Origin: Asanoa ishikariensis
Lineage (GTDB): Bacteria; Actinomycetota; Actinomycetes; Mycobacteriales; Micromonosporaceae
Direction of reading: 5' to 3'
DNA length: 64,000 bases
Assembly: GCF_900107455.1 (NCBI RefSeq)
Contig: NZ_FNQB01000001.1
Location: 2,480,001 to 2,544,000, forward strand
Under the pieces are notes generated by a model. That model searched no databases. It saw only the letters and a program-made list of their open reading frames with translations, and had not been told where the DNA came from. Positions within the stretch are counted from its first letter, which is position 1; every line of letters starts with the position of its first letter. Positions 9,199 through 16,675 of the stretch are shown here, piece by piece. A program made the translations under genes and the position numbers.

Positions 9199-9213
9199 CA
9201 GGGTTCGCCCCTG
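9199..9213. promoter_or_regulatory. Inverted repeat upstream of the GNAT-DMT-TipA run
   Basis: CAGGG-N5-CCCTG lies in the 62-base divergent gap between the GNAT gene and the septum-formation-like gene. On the minus strand it precedes CACGAT, a possible -10, by a few bases, so it could lie in the -35/-10 spacer as MerR-type operators do. No good -35 is visible, so this is tentative. Confidence 0.3.
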
Positions 9214-9244
9214 GCCTGCTCACGGTGCTAATTTGCGGCGCGTG

Positions 9245-9748
9245 ATGTCGGCAGAGCCACCCGCGGAGCCACCCAGGCCGGCGCCCGCGCGCGGGCTGCT
9301 CGTGTTCGGTGTGCTGTTCGCGGTGGTCATCCTCGTGGCGGCGGTGGTCGGCGCGGCGGTCGCCCTGCGCGGTGCGGACGCGTCGTCGTCCGGCGGCGAG
9401 GTCTCGGCGGGCAAGCTGGCGGTCGGCCACTGCGTCGACGGGCTGCGGGAGAGCGACGACGTCGCCGCGCTGCCGGTGCTGCCGTGCGAGCGGCCGCACG
9501 AGGGCGAGGTCTTCGCGATCGTCGTGCTGCCGGCCGGGCCGTACCCGGGTGCCGAGAAGTTGGGTCTACAGGCTCGGCAGGAGTGCCTGGCACAGTTCGA
9601 GGACTACGCGCCGTCGTCCGTCGCCGATGACAAGGTCGAGCTGTTCTACCTGCACCCGACCGAGCTCTCCTGGACGGCCGGCGACCGCGGGGTCACCTGC
9701 GTCGCCACCGACCCGACGACCAAGCGCACCGGCTCGCTCAAAGGGTGA
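9245..9748 (+). CDS. Membrane-anchored septum-formation-like protein
   Basis: A short proline-rich cytoplasmic start (SAEPPAEPPRPAPA) is followed by one membrane helix at about residues 22-46 and an extracytoplasmic domain with four cysteines (GHCVDG, LPCERPHEGEVFAI, RQECLAQF, VTCVATD). This Cys pattern and the HEGEVFAIV block match the actinobacterial septum formation domain family. I chose ATG 9245; GTG 9242 is equally possible and no Shine-Dalgarno is evident. The stop overlaps the convergent membrane gene by 11 bases. The biochemical role is not known. Confidence 0.7.
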   Translation: MSAEPPAEPPRPAPARGLLVFGVLFAVVILVAAVVGAAVALRGADASSSGGEVSAGKLAVGHCVDGLRESDDVAALPVLPCERPHEGEVFAIVVLPAGPYPGAEKLGLQARQECLAQFEDYAPSSVADDKVELFYLHPTELSWTAGDRGVTCVATDPTTKRTGSLKG

Positions 9749-10382
9749 GCACGACCGCTGCCGCACCGGAGCCGATCAGGGCGACGGCCCACACGAGGTC
9801 GAGGTTGACCCAGGCCTTGCGCAGCACCTCGAGCCCGAGCACCCGGTAGACCAGCAGGCCGATCACGCCGGCCACGGTCACCATCGCGACGGTGTGGACG
9901 GTGGTCGCCGCGAGTCCCTGCCAGAGCAGGGCGCTCGGGTCGGACGGCGCGTGCAGGGCGTGGTCCTGGTGCACGCCGGGCGGCGGGTTGGCCACGAGCA
10001 CCGGCACCAGCATCAGCCCGGCGCCGTGCACCGAGGACATCAGGAACGACCAGCCGGTGAGCTGCCACGGCGTGAGCCGCATGCCGGCCCAGGTGAAGTG
10101 CCGGCGGGACAGCGCACGCCACAGCCCGAAGCCGACCATCACCAGCCCGCCGGCGATGGCGACCACCCGGGTCGCCAGCACCGACCGCAGACCCTCGACC
10201 AGCGCGGCCACGGCGAACACCGACAGCGCGTGCCCGGCCGCGATCGGCACCAGCGAGCGGAGCACCGCCAGCGCCGAACGCTCCTGAAGGCCGATGGCCA
10301 CGGCGAACAGCCACCCCATGCCGGGGTTGAGGCCGTGGAACGCGCCGAGGCCGGCGAGGGTCGCGATTTCCAGCCAACTCAC
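9738..10382 (-). CDS. Polytopic membrane protein coupled to the SBP56-type gene
   Basis: A 214-residue protein with about six hydrophobic segments. The start is GTG 10382, which overlaps the SBP56 stop as GTGA (10379-10382), so it is translationally coupled. Histidine motifs sit at membrane borders: AFHGLNPGMGW near the N-terminus, AGHALSVFAV, SSVHGAGLMLVPV and VHTVAMV. The layout recalls metal transporters of the NicO/HupE/UreH kind, but no family can be named with certainty. The pairing suggests it supplies metal to, or moves a substrate or product of, the SBP56 protein; that is inference. Confidence 0.7.
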   Translation of the reverse strand: MSWLEIATLAGLGAFHGLNPGMGWLFAVAIGLQERSALAVLRSLVPIAAGHALSVFAVAALVEGLRSVLATRVVAIAGGLVMVGFGLWRALSRRHFTWAGMRLTPWQLTGWSFLMSSVHGAGLMLVPVLVANPPPGVHQDHALHAPSDPSALLWQGLAATTVHTVAMVTVAGVIGLLVYRVLGLEVLRKAWVNLDLVWAVALIGSGAAAVVLTL

Positions 10383-11785
10383 GGGAAGCAGTATGAGTCC
10401 GATGAGGCGTCGCCGCCCTGCAGCCTTGTCTGGTGCACGCGGCGACCCCGGAACTCGTCGCCGTGCGGGAAGAAGCGGGGGTCGGGGGTGAGGCCGCCGT
10501 TGTCGAGGTCGACGTCGAGGCGGGCCGCCCAGGCGCCGACACCGTCCGGGTAGAACTGGTCGTCCCAGGCGCCGTAGAGCGAGTTGGTGATGTAGACCCG
10601 GCGCCCGTCGCGGGACACCTCGACCATCTGCGGGCCGCCGGCCAGCGCGAGGTCCGGCGCGGCCGGGTGGGCGGCCTTGGTGACGATGCCGCCGAGCCGC
10701 ACCTCGCCGGTCAGCCGGGGTGCGAACGGGTCGGACACGTCGTACTGCAGGAGCTTGCCGATGCCCCACGCGGAGACGTAGAGGTAGCGGTCGTCGACCG
10801 ACAGGTCGATGTCGGTGACCAGCGGCGGCACGGCGCCGAACGGCTGGAGGATCGGCGGCAGGTCGGCCGCGTCCGCCGGCTCGGCGGGGATCTCGATCAC
10901 CTTGCGGACGGCGAAGTCGCCGGTCTCGTCCCGGTGCCAGAGCCAGACGGAGGCCGACAGGTCCTCGACGCTGACCACCACGCCGACGAAGCCGTATTCC
11001 TTGGTCGGGTCGTGCGCGGGCCGCAGCTCCAGCGCCATCTGGTGCTGGTCGCCGAGGTCGAGCGTCTGGAGATGGCGGCGCTTGCGCAGGTCGAAGAAGT
11101 GGATCGAGTGGCCGTATTTCCGGCCCAGCAGCAGCTCCCCGACCAGCCCGTCCTCGATCATCGACGGGGTGCCCCACTCGCTGGTCACCACCACGTCGCG
11201 GGTCAGGTGCCACCAGAAGTCGTACCCGAAATATTGTGGCCCGCGGTCGATCTCCCAGGCGCCCAGCACATCGAACGAGTCGTGGTCGAGCAGCGCGATG
11301 CCGCCGGGTCCCTCGGCGCCGTCGGCCCCGCCCAGGTTGGAGACGTAGATCCCCTCGGGGCCGCAGTGCACGGTGTGCGGCCGGGAGTAGCCGGCCTTGG
11401 CCAGCTCCGCGGGCTCGATGGTGCGGACGATCGACGGCGCCTTCGGGTTGTCCTTGGTGTCGAGCACGTAGATCCGCGAGGACCGCAGCCCCGGCACGAT
11501 CAGGTAGCGGCGCTCGACGTGCGGGTGCGGCGACGACGGGCACAGCGCGCTGCTGCACGCGTTCCAGCCGAAGTGGTGCAGCTCGTCGCCGCGGTGCGGC
11601 AGGTCGGTCCAGCCGACGACACGCCCGTAGCTGTCGGAGGTCTCGTCGACGTCGAGCACGGCGATCGCGTCCGGCTGCTCGGCCGACCGGTCGAACGCGG
11701 CGACGTAGGCCAGCTTCTCGGCGGGTGCGGACACCGCCTGGCGCGGCGAGGGATAGAAGGTCGGGTCCGGCTTCCACAACGGCAT
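10379..11785 (-). CDS. SBP56 family protein, methanethiol oxidase-like
   Basis: A 468-residue protein of the selenium-binding protein 56 family, a beta-propeller found in all domains of life. Bacterial and human members have been shown to oxidise methanethiol to formaldehyde, H2S and H2O2. Signatures are LHHFGWNACSSALCP with the conserved Cys pair, RPHTVHCGPEGIY, SNLGGADG, SEWGTPSM, YGHSIHFFDL and HQMALELRPAHDP. No signal peptide is present, so it is cytoplasmic. AAGGAG lies 8 bases before the ATG. It shares its divergent promoter region, including the operator at 11818-11834, with the FAD-binding protein gene. Confidence 0.92.
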   Translation of the reverse strand: MPLWKPDPTFYPSPRQAVSAPAEKLAYVAAFDRSAEQPDAIAVLDVDETSDSYGRVVGWTDLPHRGDELHHFGWNACSSALCPSSPHPHVERRYLIVPGLRSSRIYVLDTKDNPKAPSIVRTIEPAELAKAGYSRPHTVHCGPEGIYVSNLGGADGAEGPGGIALLDHDSFDVLGAWEIDRGPQYFGYDFWWHLTRDVVVTSEWGTPSMIEDGLVGELLLGRKYGHSIHFFDLRKRRHLQTLDLGDQHQMALELRPAHDPTKEYGFVGVVVSVEDLSASVWLWHRDETGDFAVRKVIEIPAEPADAADLPPILQPFGAVPPLVTDIDLSVDDRYLYVSAWGIGKLLQYDVSDPFAPRLTGEVRLGGIVTKAAHPAAPDLALAGGPQMVEVSRDGRRVYITNSLYGAWDDQFYPDGVGAWAARLDVDLDNGGLTPDPRFFPHGDEFRGRRVHQTRLQGGDASSDSYCFP

Positions 11786-11817
11786 CGCGGCACTCCTTTG
11801 CCTGATTCCGACAGTAA

Positions 11818-11834
11818 CCTACAATACCTATAGG
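11818..11834. promoter_or_regulatory. Sulfur-gene operator, copy A (divergent promoter)
   Basis: The 17-bp element CCTACAATACCTATAGG followed by AT matches the two other copies at 13800 and 16651 (CCTA-N9-TAGG, then AT). It contains the palindrome CCTATAGG (11827-11834). TAGGAT (11831-11836) also reads as the -10 of the rightward promoter. It lies between the SBP56 gene and the FAD-binding gene, so one bound protein could control both directions. Confidence 0.6.
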
Positions 11835-11856
11835 ATTTGAGGGGCGGCGATGGCTT

Positions 11857-13116
11857 ATGAAAACCCTGATCATCGGTGGTGGCCCCGCCGGGGCACTGGC
11901 CGCGTTGGCCGTCAACCGACACAGTGGACGCGCGGTGACCGTCGTCGACCCGTCTCCCGAACTGGGACCGGGCTCAGCGTATGCCACCCGGGAACCCCGG
12001 CATCTGCTCAACTCACGCGCCGGGGCGATGTCGGTCGATCCGGACGATCCGGGTGACTTCGCCGCCTGGGCCCGATGTCGCCCGGACGAGTTCCTGCCCC
12101 GAGCGCTCTACGGCCGCTACCTCGCGGACCGGATCGGCGCGGTGCCACACCTCGCGCATCGTGCCCTGCGGGTCCGACCGGTCGGCCCCGCCGGCTGGGC
12201 GGTCGAGCTCAGCGACGGCACGACCCGATGGGCGTCCGACGTCGTCCTGGCGGTCGGCCCGCCACCGCCGGTCTTCCCGGCGGCGGCGTCGGTCGCGGTG
12301 CGCCGGGCGCCCGGCTACGTCGCGGTGCCCTGGTCGCCGGGCGCGCTGGACGGCGTCGCGGCCACGGACCGGGTGCTGCTGCTCGGCACCGGCCTGACCG
12401 CCGTCGACGCGGTGCTCACCCTGCTGGCCCGAGGTCACCGGGGCCAGATCGTCGCCGTCTCCCGGCACGGCCTGCTGCCCCAGGCGCACACCGACCTGCC
12501 GGGCGCCCCCTTGGGGGTCGACGCGACCGGGCTGCGCGAGCTCCTGCGGGTGCTGCGCGGCAGTCCTGACTGGCGGGCCAGCGTGGACGCGCTGCGCCCG
12601 CGGGTCGACCAGGTCTGGTCCGGGCTGACCCTCGACGAGCAGCAGCGGTTCCTGCGCCACCTGGCGCGCTACTGGGAGGTGCACCGACACCGCTGCGCGC
12701 CGGAGGTGGCGGCCGCCGTCGCCGGTGCCCGGGCGGGCGGCGCCCTGGAGGTGATCGCGACCCGGCTGACAGCGATCCGCACCGCTCCCCGCGGTTTCGA
12801 GGTGGCCATGCCCGGCCCCCGGACCTTCGACGCGGTCGTCAACTGCACCGGGCCGGGCCACCCGGCGGGCATCCCGCTGGTGCGCTCCCTGGTCGCCGAC
12901 GGGCTGGCTCGGGCGGACCCGCTGGCGCTCGGCATCGACGTCGACGACGCCGGCCGCCCGATCGGCCGGGACGGCCGGCCGACCGAGGGCCTGCACGTGC
13001 TGGGCAGCCTGCGTCGCGGCCGCTGGTGGGAGACGACCGCGATCCCGGAGATCCGCGCGCAGGCGTACGCCGTCGCGACCCGCCTGGCGAGCGCACCGGC
13101 CCAGCGCGCCGCCTGA
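11857..13116 (+). CDS. FAD/NAD(P)-binding protein
   Basis: This 419-residue protein begins with a dinucleotide-binding motif (LIIGGGPAGALAAL) and the strand end VTVVDPSPELGPGSAYAT, then HLLNSRAGAMSVDP and FLPRALYGRYLADR. That order is typical of the FAD-NAD(P)-binding domain family that includes YdhS. A second nucleotide fold begins near VLLLGTGLTAVDAVL. The substrate is unknown; related proteins act as N-hydroxylating or redox enzymes. The ATG at 11857 has GAGGGG 12 bases upstream. Sharing an operator with the SBP56 gene hints at a sulfur-related oxidation. Confidence 0.82.
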   Translation: MKTLIIGGGPAGALAALAVNRHSGRAVTVVDPSPELGPGSAYATREPRHLLNSRAGAMSVDPDDPGDFAAWARCRPDEFLPRALYGRYLADRIGAVPHLAHRALRVRPVGPAGWAVELSDGTTRWASDVVLAVGPPPPVFPAAASVAVRRAPGYVAVPWSPGALDGVAATDRVLLLGTGLTAVDAVLTLLARGHRGQIVAVSRHGLLPQAHTDLPGAPLGVDATGLRELLRVLRGSPDWRASVDALRPRVDQVWSGLTLDEQQRFLRHLARYWEVHRHRCAPEVAAAVAGARAGGALEVIATRLTAIRTAPRGFEVAMPGPRTFDAVVNCTGPGHPAGIPLVRSLVADGLARADPLALGIDVDDAGRPIGRDGRPTEGLHVLGSLRRGRWWETTAIPEIRAQAYAVATRLASAPAQRAA

Positions 13117-13155
13117 CCTCCGCACGGTCAGTGATCGACATGCATGAGTTGCGTC

Positions 13156-13169
13156 ACATCGAACGATGT
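13156..13169. promoter_or_regulatory. Inverted repeat upstream of the peptidoglycan-binding gene
   Basis: ACATCG-AA-CGATGT is a perfect 6-bp inverted repeat 47 bases before the start codon. A TATTCT hexamer at 13181-13186 could be the -10, placing the repeat over the -35 region, so it may be an operator. No regulator can be named. Confidence 0.35.
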
Positions 13170-13216
13170 CGTGATCTCTGTATTCTTCGATCTCCTGACC
13201 ATGGAGGAAGGTCCAC

Positions 13217-13768
13217 ATGCGAATCCTGGAACGAACCGGTCGGCGGTGGGCGCTGGTCGCCGGCGCGAGTGTGGTCGCACTGCTGGCCGCCGGCCTGGTG
13301 AGCCCCACGCCGGCGCGGGCGTCGGCGGCGCAGGGCGTCATCTCCGGCTCCGGCGCGGTGACCGACGACTTCGGCGACGAGGCGACGCTCAGCCGCACCG
13401 GGCCGTGGCGGCGCAGCACCGCCGTCGCACTGTGGCAGACGATCCTCGCTGCCGAGGGCTTCATCGACAACGAGGGCATCGACTGTGAGTTCGGGCCCGG
13501 CACCGAGGCCGGCACGAAGAGCTTCCAACGCCGGTACGGGCTCGGCGCCGACGGCATCGTCGGTCCGAACACCTGGAGCAAGGCCGACAACTACCTGGTC
13601 AACGACTACGACACCGTCGGCTACGAACACGTCGCCTACAACTCGCCCAATCGCGTGCAGGAACTCGGTTTCCGGCGCCTGGGCAACGGCTACTACGCGG
13701 TCTTCCTGTGGGGCGGCGGCGCTGTCGACGCGGAGGCGTGGAACACCAAGGCATCGCCGTACTGCTAG
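13217..13768 (+). CDS. Secreted peptidoglycan-binding-domain protein
   Basis: A 183-residue protein with a Sec signal peptide (basic start, hydrophobic core ALVAGASVVALLAAGLV, cleavage site near ARA-SA at about residue 36). The mature part holds one peptidoglycan-binding-1 repeat: ALWQTILAAEGF, then FGPGTEAGTKSFQRRYGLGADGIVGPNTW. The C-terminal 60 residues (VAYNSPNRVQELGFRRLGNG) form no domain I recognise and contain the terminal Cys. No catalytic domain is present, so it probably binds the cell wall. A strong GGAGGAAGG site precedes the ATG. Confidence 0.85.
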   Translation: MRILERTGRRWALVAGASVVALLAAGLVSPTPARASAAQGVISGSGAVTDDFGDEATLSRTGPWRRSTAVALWQTILAAEGFIDNEGIDCEFGPGTEAGTKSFQRRYGLGADGIVGPNTWSKADNYLVNDYDTVGYEHVAYNSPNRVQELGFRRLGNGYYAVFLWGGGAVDAEAWNTKASPYC

Positions 13769-13795
13769 GGGATTGCCCGGGACATCGATCCATCG

Positions 13796-13820
13796 TTATC
13801 CTATCAACCCGATAGGATAA
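13796..13820. promoter_or_regulatory. Sulfur-gene operator, copy B (perfect 10-bp inverted repeat)
   Basis: TTATCCTATC-AACCC-GATAGGATAA is a perfect 10-bp inverted repeat with a 5-base spacer. Its core (13800-13816) has the CCTA-N9-TAGG form of copies A and C. TAGGAT (13813-13818) can serve as the -10 of the promoter for the small membrane protein and yeiH. The AGGAGG site begins at 13818. There is no T-run, so it looks like an operator and not a terminator. Confidence 0.65.
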
Positions 13821-13835
13821 GGAGGGAGAGATGCC

Positions 13836-13943
13836 ATGAGCAGACCTACGCGGATCAGCGAGGACTGGGCGGCCACTGTGGTCGGTCTCGTGCTGCTGGT
13901 CCTGATCCTGACCGGTGTGATCAGTCGCGGGATCCTGCAGTGA
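13836..13943 (+). CDS. 35-residue single-pass membrane protein upstream of the YeiH gene
   Basis: The frame ATG AGC AGA CCT at 13836 encodes 35 residues: a polar start (MSRPTRISEDWAA), one hydrophobic helix (TVVGLVLLVLILTGVI) and a short SRGILQ tail. GGAGGGAG (13820-13827) is well placed for initiation. Its TGA (13941-13943) overlaps the GTG start of the YeiH-like gene, so the two are translationally coupled. This suggests a small subunit or stabilising partner of the exporter. I know no family for it. Confidence 0.65.
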   Translation: MSRPTRISEDWAATVVGLVLLVLILTGVISRGILQ

Positions 13944-15070
13944 CCACGGTCAACGAGACCGAGGCGCTGGTCCCGGCCGAGCAGACCGAGCGGAAGGTCG
14001 ACTGGGCGTGGGTGGGCGCCGGCCTCGTGGTGGTGCTCGCCCTCGCCTGGCTCACCAAGTATCTGGACAAGAACGTGCCCGCCTGGCTCGCCGACACCAG
14101 CCTCAAACGGGTCGCGAAGTCGGTCGAATACCCCGTCTACGCGATCGTGATCGGCCTGCTCGGCAACGCGGTGCTGACCGCGACCGGAGTCCGCGACCGG
14201 CTCGCGCCCGCCTTCCGCACCGAGTTCTTCATCAAGACCGGCCTCGTCCTGCTCGGTGTCTCGATCAACCTGTCGCTGCTGGTCACGGCGGCCGGCCCGG
14301 CGATCGTCCAGGCGCTGCTGCTGATCTCCGGCGTCTTCCTGTTCACCTGGTGGCTCGGCGGCAAGCTCGGCCTCGACGACAAGCTCCGCGCGCTGCTCGC
14401 CTCGGCGGTGTCGATCTGCGGAGTCAGCGCGGCGATCGCCGCCGCCGGTGCGGTGAAGGCCAAGCGCGAACAACTGGCGTACGCGGCCAGCCTGGTCATC
14501 CTGTTCGCGCTCCCGTCGATCTTCCTGCTGCCGTGGCTGGCGGGCGTGTTCGGGCTCTCCGACGCGGTGGCCGGCGCCTGGATCGGCGGCAACATCGACA
14601 CCACCGCGGCCGTCACCGCCGCCGGCACGCTGGCCGGTGAGGACGCGCTGAAGATCGCGACGATCGTGAAGGTCACCCAGAACGCGCTGATCGGCATCGT
14701 GGCCGTCGCGCTGACCGCGTGGTTCGCGTTCAAGGTGGAGCGCACGGCCGACTCCGCCCGGCCCGGCGCGGGTGAGCTCTGGCGGCGGTTCCCGAAGTTC
14801 GTGCTCGGCTTCGTCGCCGCGTCGGTGCTCGGCACCTGGTTCGCCAACACGGTCAGCGCCGCCGACAACAGCGCGGCCCAGGCCGTCGCGACGAACTTCC
14901 GCACCTGGTTCCTGATCCTGGCGTTCGTCAGCATCGGCCTGGAGTTCCGGCTGACCGCGCTGCGCGAGGCGGGGTGGCGGCCCATCGCGGTGTTCGCCAG
15001 CGCGACGGTGGTCAACATCGTTCTGGCCCTCGCCCTGGCCGCGTTGCTGTTCTCCGACTTCACCGTCTGA
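13940..15070 (+). CDS. YeiH-family putative sulfate/sulfonate exporter (UPF0324)
   Basis: A 376-residue protein with roughly ten membrane helices. After a hydrophilic start with DWAWVGAGLVVVLALAWL, the family blocks FFIKTGLVLLGVSINL, ASAVSICGVSAAIAAAGAV, GAWIGGNIDTTAAVTAAGTL and KVTQNALIGIVAVAL are clear. YeiH/UPF0324 proteins are predicted anion exporters of the inner membrane and are often linked to sulfur metabolism. The start is GTG, overlapping the 35-residue membrane protein by 4 bases. A strong hairpin (15075-15104) follows the stop. Confidence 0.88.
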   Translation: MTTVNETEALVPAEQTERKVDWAWVGAGLVVVLALAWLTKYLDKNVPAWLADTSLKRVAKSVEYPVYAIVIGLLGNAVLTATGVRDRLAPAFRTEFFIKTGLVLLGVSINLSLLVTAAGPAIVQALLLISGVFLFTWWLGGKLGLDDKLRALLASAVSICGVSAAIAAAGAVKAKREQLAYAASLVILFALPSIFLLPWLAGVFGLSDAVAGAWIGGNIDTTAAVTAAGTLAGEDALKIATIVKVTQNALIGIVAVALTAWFAFKVERTADSARPGAGELWRRFPKFVLGFVAASVLGTWFANTVSAADNSAAQAVATNFRTWFLILAFVSIGLEFRLTALREAGWRPIAVFASATVVNIVLALALAALLFSDFTV

Positions 15071-15074
15071 CCCA

Positions 15075-15104
15075 TGACGGGGCCCCGATCCAGGGGCCCC
15101 GTCA
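15075..15104. terminator. Bidirectional hairpin between the YeiH gene and the anti-sigma-like gene
   Basis: TGACGGGGCCCC - GATCCA - GGGGCCCCGTCA forms a perfect 12-bp GC-rich stem with a 6-base loop, 5 bases after the YeiH stop. The convergent gene ends inside it (stop 15102-15104). There is no long T-run, as is common for actinobacterial terminators. Confidence 0.75.
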
Positions 15105-16070
15105 GTTGTCCGTCGGCCAGGTCGTGATGCGCTCCACGGTCTCCGTCACCGTAAGGGCGGCGAGCACCGCGTCGGCGTCGGCTACCTCGTAACCCTGGTA
15201 CGCCTTGCCGATCCGGACGCTGACCTCCAGGTGCGCCACCCCGCGCAGCGCCACCTCGTCGCGGCCGGGGTAGAGGAACGCGGGCCGGCCGCCGACCGTG
15301 TGGTTGCCGCTGCGGTCTGTGCGGCCGCGCGAGTACTGCGCCTGCACCTCCATCCGCGCGCCGTCGGCGCCCCGCAGGATGACTCCGCCGTGCGCGTACA
15401 CGCGGTCGATGAAGCCCAGGTAGGCGGTGACCGGCACACTCCCCGGCGGGCGGTGCCCGAGTCGGAACGGCAGGACAAGTTGTTGCGTGCGGTCCAGATC
15501 GACGACGGCCGCGACCCGCGCGGCGTACGCCGGATCCTTGGCCTGGATGCGCAACCAGAGCCCGGGCACCGGCTGCGAGCGCACCACCGCACCGCCGTCG
15601 GACTGCCTTTCCGCCGCGTCGACGGCCGCCTGTGAGCGCCCGATGGTCACGGAGACGAGGGCGTCGTCGATCTCCGCCTCGAGCTGCTCGTAACCGGCCG
15701 CGCTGGTCCAGTTGTGGAACCTCGCGCCGGCCTCGATCGCGGGCGCCGCGAAGTGGATCAGCCGAGGGTCCGTGCCCACGGCGGCCGGGTCGGCCTCGGC
15801 ACCCGGCGCTGAGACGGCCGGCAGGGCGACGGCCGGGGGAGTCCGCCCGCCGACCTCCAGCCCGGCGCCGCCGCGCAGCGACGAGATCGCGACCGTGCCA
15901 CCGGCCGCGACGACCAGAGCGACCGCCGCCGCGCCCCACAGCGTGGCCCGGCGCCGGCGCCGATAGCTCCGCCCGCGCCCCACGGCCCGCGAGATCAGCG
16001 CGTCACGGTCGACCTCGCCGGCCGCGTGCCGGTCGAGGGTGGTCCGGATGAGCTCGTCCAGGTCCGGCAT
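15102..16070 (-). CDS. Membrane protein encoded with the SigE-family sigma factor, possible anti-sigma factor
   Basis: A 322-residue protein. The N-terminal 45 residues (PDLDELIRTTLDRHAAGEVD and an Arg-rich stretch) are cytoplasmic, one helix spans about 48-68 (LWGAAAVALVVAAGGTVAI), and about 250 residues lie outside. This is the layout of proteins encoded just after SigE-family sigma genes, often considered their anti-sigma factors. No zinc HxxxCxxC motif is seen. ATG 16070 has GGGGCGG upstream; an alternative ATG at 16085 overlaps the sigma stop as ATGA. Confidence 0.7.
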   Translation of the reverse strand: MPDLDELIRTTLDRHAAGEVDRDALISRAVGRGRSYRRRRRATLWGAAAVALVVAAGGTVAISSLRGGAGLEVGGRTPPAVALPAVSAPGAEADPAAVGTDPRLIHFAAPAIEAGARFHNWTSAAGYEQLEAEIDDALVSVTIGRSQAAVDAAERQSDGGAVVRSQPVPGLWLRIQAKDPAYAARVAAVVDLDRTQQLVLPFRLGHRPPGSVPVTAYLGFIDRVYAHGGVILRGADGARMEVQAQYSRGRTDRSGNHTVGGRPAFLYPGRDEVALRGVAHLEVSVRIGKAYQGYEVADADAVLAALTVTETVERITTWPTDN

Positions 16071-16081
16071 CGGTCCGCCCC

Positions 16082-16576
16082 TCATTCCGTCTTCAACAGG
16101 GTCTGCCGCAGCGTCTGGGTCGCGCGCAACGCGTGGGTGCGCACCGTCGACGCCGAGCAGCCCAGGATCGTCGCGATGGTCGCGTCGTCGAGGTCCTCGT
16201 AGTAGCGCAGCGCCAGCACCGCCCGCTGTTGTCGGGGCAGCTCCAGCAGCAGTCGCCACAGGGCGTCCCACTCGGCGACCGCGGTGCCGACGTCGTGGAC
16301 CGGCCCGCGCCGGTCGGCGGCGTCGGCGATCGCCTCGTGCGGAGTCGGTCGCTCGTGGTTCGCGCTCCTGCGCCACCACGACGCGTTGGCGTTGACGAGC
16401 ATGCGCCGCAGGTAGACCTCGGGCCGCTCCATCCGGCTGATCGACCGCCACCGCACGAACGCCTGGCCCAACACCTCCTGCACCAGATCGTCGGCCCGGT
16501 CGCGGTCGCCCGTCAGCAGCCGGGCCAACCGCACGAGCGCGGGGCCACGCGTGCCGACGTACTCCTCGAACGTCAT
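16082..16576 (-). CDS. RNA polymerase sigma factor, SigE family (ECF)
   Basis: A 164-residue sigma factor with the MTFEEYVGTRGPALVRLARL start typical of the actinobacterial SigE subfamily. Region 2 includes ADDLVQEVLGQAFVRW; region 4 includes LPRQQRAVLALRYYEDLDDATIATILGCSASTVRTHALRA (shown in the sequence as consecutive motifs), the -35-reading HTH. The ATG at 16576 has GGAGG 6 bases upstream; an in-frame ATG 17 codons earlier is less likely. The target promoter is unknown. Confidence 0.92.
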   Translation of the reverse strand: MTFEEYVGTRGPALVRLARLLTGDRDRADDLVQEVLGQAFVRWRSISRMERPEVYLRRMLVNANASWWRRSANHERPTPHEAIADAADRRGPVHDVGTAVAEWDALWRLLLELPRQQRAVLALRYYEDLDDATIATILGCSASTVRTHALRATQTLRQTLLKTE

Positions 16577-16650
16577 CCACAACCTCCTCACCGACCAGAC
16601 GCTTTCAGCGGCGTCCGGTGTCCACAAGGCGGTCGGGGAATTACCAATTC

Positions 16651-16667
16651 CCTACTTAATCGATAGG
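16651..16667. promoter_or_regulatory. Sulfur-gene operator, copy C, and promoter of the SsuD-like gene
   Basis: CCTACTTAATCGATAGG followed by AT is the third copy of the CCTA-N9-TAGG element. TTACCA (16641-16646), a 17-base spacer and TAGGAT (16664-16669) form a plausible promoter. The ATG at 16676 lies 7 bases after the -10, so the transcript would be leaderless. The operator covers the -10 and spacer, which fits repression. Confidence 0.6.
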
Positions 16668-16675
16668 ATTACCGC

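Noticed and set aside
9738-12011. A 757-codon open frame on the minus strand
   Set aside because: Only its last 214 codons (from 10382) read as a membrane protein; the rest is a GC-driven shadow of the SBP56 gene in another frame.
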